From Spirochaetaceae bacterium (GTDB lineage Bacteria; Spirochaetota; Spirochaetia; DSM-2461), in assembly GCA_003246505.1 (NCBI GenBank), contig QKAI01000382.1:1-6093 (forward strand): a stretch of DNA of 6,093 nt. Direction: 5' to 3'. Of this stretch, positions 4,066 to 6,093 are shown one piece after another. The translations under genes and the position numbers were made by a program. Numbering within the stretch: position 1 is the stretch's first letter; every line of letters begins with the position of its first letter. Below the pieces are notes generated by a model that searched no databases, was not told the origin of the DNA, and worked only from the letters and a program-made list of their open reading frames with translations.

Positions 4066-5505
4066 ATGGGCGATGTTTTAGTGAATGACAAATACGAGAC
4101 TTTCGTGGGGCTGGAGATCCATATCCATCTTCTGACGGAGAGTAAAATGTTCTGCGGCTGCAAGGCCAATTACGGGGACGAGCCGAACACCAACGTCTGC
4201 CCCGTCTGTCTGGGGTACCCCGGCGTTCTGCCCACGGTCAATGAGAGGGCCATGGAGATGGGCTACGTGGTCGCCCGGGCCCTGAACTGCCGCCTGAGCC
4301 GGAAGACCTATTTCGAGCGAAAGAATTACTTCTACCCGGACATGCCCAAGAACTACCAGATCTCCCAGTTCCAGGAGCCGGTGGGCGTGGAAGGGTACAT
4401 GGATTTCGAATTCGGAGATGAGATCAAGAGAATCCGCATACACGACGTCCATCTGGAGGAGGACGCGGGCAAGATGATCCACGCGGGGGACATGTCCCTC
4501 CAGGACTTCAACCGGGCCGGCTATCCCCTTCTGGAGATCGTTACCGAGCCGGACCTGAAAAGCGGGGAGGAGACTGAGGCCTTCCTGAGGGCTTTCCGCC
4601 GCACCGTCCGTTACCTGGGCGTTTGCGACGGCAATATGGACGAGGGTTCCATGAAGTGCGACGCCAACATCTCCATCAATCTGCCCGGCGCCGGCCTGGG
4701 GACCAAGGTGGAGCTTAAGAACATGAACTCCCCCCGTTTCGTCCGCCGGGGCCTGCAGTACGAGGCCCAGCGCCAGGCTAGTGTTCTGGACGAGGGGGGG
4801 AAGCTGATTCAGGAGACCCGCCTCTGGAACGAGAACCGGGACATCACCGAATCGATGAGAACCAAGGAGATGGCCAACGACTACCGCTACTTTCCCGAGC
4901 CCGACATGCCCCCCTTCTGTCCCGACGACGCTTTCATGGCCGCCGTGGAGGAGGCCCAGGTGGAACTGCCCCTGACCCGGAAGCACAAGCTCATGAGAAA
5001 GTACTCCCTCTCTTCGGAACAGGCCGAATTCATCCACGACGAAAAGGGGAACGCGGACTATTTCGAAAGGGTCCTGGCCCTGGGAGCCGAAGCCCAGTCC
5101 GTCTACACCTGGCTTTCCTCGGACGTGCAGAAGGAGCTGAACCTTTTGAATATGACCCTGACCCGGTCCCCTCTGTCCGCGGAGCGGTTCGCCGAACTGC
5201 TCCGGCTGATGGAGGAAGGGCAGATCAGCGGAAAGATAGCCAAACAGGTCCTCATCGATGTTTTCGAAGAGAACGAGGACCCCTCCCGCATTGTGGAGAA
5301 GAAGGGGCTGAGCCAGATTTCCGATCCCGCCGCCATCGCCCGCATCATCGATAAGGTGTTGGGGGAGAACGAACAGGTCGTCCAGGCCGTCCGGGAGGGG
5401 GAGCAGAAGCAGAAGGGATTTCTGGTAGGGCAGATCATGAAGGAGACCGGGGGAAGGGCCGCTCCCGCCCTGGTGCAGAAGATCCTTTCGGAAAAATTGA
5501 GCTGA
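4066..5505 (+). CDS. gatB: GatB, tRNA-binding kinase/transamidase subunit of Asp/Glu-tRNA amidotransferase
   Basis: A 479-residue protein of normal family length. GatB binds the misacylated tRNA, phosphorylates the side-chain carboxylate with ATP and transfers ammonia from GatA. The cradle domain opens with 'YETFVGLEIHIHL' and carries the zinc-site cysteines Cys30, Cys32, Cys45 and Cys48 (CGC...CPVC). It continues with YFERKNYFYPDMPKNYQISQ (82-101), DVHLEEDAGKMIH (127-139), 'FNRAGYPLLEIVTEPD' and KVELKNMNS (204-212). The DYRYFPEPDMPP motif closes the cradle. A helical region and YqeY-like tail domain follow, ending in 'FLVGQIMKETGGRAAPALVQ', which contacts the tRNA outer corner. ATG 4066 was chosen because it has GGAGG at 8 bases and begins the conserved sequence; the 97-codon extension upstream is gatA read in another frame. 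It is two bases from the gatA stop, and aspS follows within about 15 bases. Confidence 0.97.
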   Translation: MGDVLVNDKYETFVGLEIHIHLLTESKMFCGCKANYGDEPNTNVCPVCLGYPGVLPTVNERAMEMGYVVARALNCRLSRKTYFERKNYFYPDMPKNYQISQFQEPVGVEGYMDFEFGDEIKRIRIHDVHLEEDAGKMIHAGDMSLQDFNRAGYPLLEIVTEPDLKSGEETEAFLRAFRRTVRYLGVCDGNMDEGSMKCDANISINLPGAGLGTKVELKNMNSPRFVRRGLQYEAQRQASVLDEGGKLIQETRLWNENRDITESMRTKEMANDYRYFPEPDMPPFCPDDAFMAAVEEAQVELPLTRKHKLMRKYSLSSEQAEFIHDEKGNADYFERVLALGAEAQSVYTWLSSDVQKELNLLNMTLTRSPLSAERFAELLRLMEEGQISGKIAKQVLIDVFEENEDPSRIVEKKGLSQISDPAAIARIIDKVLGENEQVVQAVREGEQKQKGFLVGQIMKETGGRAAPALVQKILSEKLS

Positions 5506-5509
5506 GCGC

Positions 5510-5514
5510 AGGAG
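5510..5514 (+). promoter_or_regulatory. aspS ribosome binding site
   Basis: AGGAG between the gatB stop and aspS. There are two adjacent ATG codons: 5518 is 3 bases away and 5521 is 6 bases away, so 5521 is the better start by spacing. Confidence 0.7.
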
Positions 5515-5520
5515 TCAATG

Positions 5521-6093
5521 ATGGAACGTACGTTAATCAAGGATATACAGGCCCATGAGGGCAAGGAGATCATGCTGTCCGGATGGATACACCGTATCCG
5601 GGATCTGGGGGGGGTGACCTTTATCATACTCCGGGACCGGTCCGGCCGCTGCCAGATCGTGACCAATGAGAACGTGGAGATTACCCAGGAGACGGTGGTT
5701 CAGGCCTTCGGCAGGGTGAATGGCAACGATAAGGCCCCCGGCGGATACGAGCTGGTCCTGGACCGGTTCGAGATTCTGGGCGCCGCCGCGCCGGAACTGC
5801 CCTTCCCGGTCAACGGGGACCCCTCCAAGGTGGGTATCGAACTGACCCTGGACCAGAGGATGATCTCCCTCCGGAACCCCCAGATCCTCTCCATCTTCCG
5901 CCTTCAGGCCTCCCTGGTTCGGTATTTCGCCGAGTACCTGAGAAGCCGGGACTTCACGGAGATTAAGTCGAGCAAGATGATCGGGACGGGAACGGAGGGG
6001 GGCACCAGCGTCTTCTCCGTGGAGTACTTCGACAGGAAAGTCTTTCTGGCCCAGTCCCCCCAGTTTTACAAGCAGGCCATGGTTTCCTCCGGC
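5521..6093 (+). CDS. aspS: archaeal-type, probably non-discriminating aspartyl-tRNA synthetase, N-terminal part (runs off the right edge)
   Basis: 191 codons are visible. The N-terminal OB-fold anticodon-binding domain has 'SGWIHRIRDLGGVTFIILRDRSG', a hinge 'LPFPVNG' and the archaeal/eukaryotic-type 'LDQRMISLRNPQILSIFRLQ'. The class II core then gives 'GTGTEGGTSVFSVEYF' and 'FLAQSPQFYKQ', the Asp-binding flipping-loop and QSPQ signature of AspRS. The compact form without the long bacterial insertion marks the archaeal-type enzyme. His24 follows GWI and Pro73 lies in 'DKAPGGYEL'. By alignment from memory with the Thermococcus enzyme, these fall where discriminating enzymes have Trp26 and Lys85, and His/Pro is the non-discriminating state. 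Such an enzyme makes Asp-tRNA(Asn), the GatCAB substrate, which fits its place in this operon. Motif 1 has Ser151 where Pro is expected ('FTEIKSSKM'). The alternative start is ATG 5518. Motifs 2 and 3 are out of view. Confidence 0.9.
   Translation, partial: MERTLIKDIQAHEGKEIMLSGWIHRIRDLGGVTFIILRDRSGRCQIVTNENVEITQETVVQAFGRVNGNDKAPGGYELVLDRFEILGAAAPELPFPVNGDPSKVGIELTLDQRMISLRNPQILSIFRLQASLVRYFAEYLRSRDFTEIKSSKMIGTGTEGGTSVFSVEYFDRKVFLAQSPQFYKQAMVSSG

Noticed and set aside
4078..5037. 319-codon open frame on the minus strand
   Set aside because: It lies wholly antisense to gatB, mirrors its codons, and has no recognisable motif or ribosome binding site; a GC-rich shadow.
1..6093. CRISPR arrays, insertion sequences, tRNA or rRNA genes
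   Set aside because: I saw no spaced direct repeats, terminal inverted repeats, transposase motifs or tRNA-like cloverleaf ends on reading both strands by eye.

Overview
The window is chromosomal bacterial DNA of moderately high GC. It is tightly packed, with Shine-Dalgarno-led genes and sigma70-type promoters. The indirect aminoacylation pathway (GatCAB plus an archaeal-type AspRS), ThiI and an overall impression of the proteins suggest an anaerobic or facultative spirochaete (Spirochaetota). That phylum call is a guess from protein flavour, because no marker gene here settles it. I see no mobile element, rRNA, tRNA or CRISPR array.

Layout. Positions 1-868, minus strand: the N-terminal part of thiI (tRNA s4U8 synthase), running off the left edge, preceded by an unrecognised 134-residue gene. 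Positions 869-947: a short divergent intergenic region with back-to-back extended -10 promoters that sit so close to their ATGs that both transcripts may be leaderless. Positions 948-2204, plus strand: an exported C39-like papain-fold protein, and 3 bases later a small cytoplasmic J-domain-like protein. Positions 2205-2308: intergenic region with a strong promoter and a structured leader. Positions 2309-6093, plus strand: gatC, gatA, gatB and the first part of aspS, a single apparent operon.

How the operon works together: the AspRS fragment is of the archaeal/eukaryotic type. It carries His and Pro at the two anticodon-binding-domain positions that, as I recall the family, mark non-discriminating enzymes which charge both tRNA(Asp) and tRNA(Asn) with Asp. 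GatCAB would then amidate Asp-tRNA(Asn) to Asn-tRNA(Asn), and Glu-tRNA(Gln) to Gln-tRNA(Gln) if the partner GluRS is also relaxed. The operon is therefore probably the cell's source of Asn-tRNA(Asn).

Most interesting observation: gatC, the first gene of this operon, contains a run of Asn codons (11 Asn in 14 codons, positions 2504-2545) made of an AAT/AAC microsatellite, where relatives have an ordinary non-conserved linker. A 19-base stretch of that run (2509-2527) is perfectly complementary to two segments of the gatC leader (2260-2272 and 2287-2292). The only bases between those two segments are a perfect 5-bp-stem hairpin (2273-2286). The predicted fold is a gapless three-way junction abutting the gatC Shine-Dalgarno. 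A run of Asn codons able to pair with its own leader, in an operon that makes Asn-tRNA(Asn), suggests an autoregulatory sensor of Asn-tRNA(Asn) supply. This is inference; simple-sequence expansion is the competing explanation.
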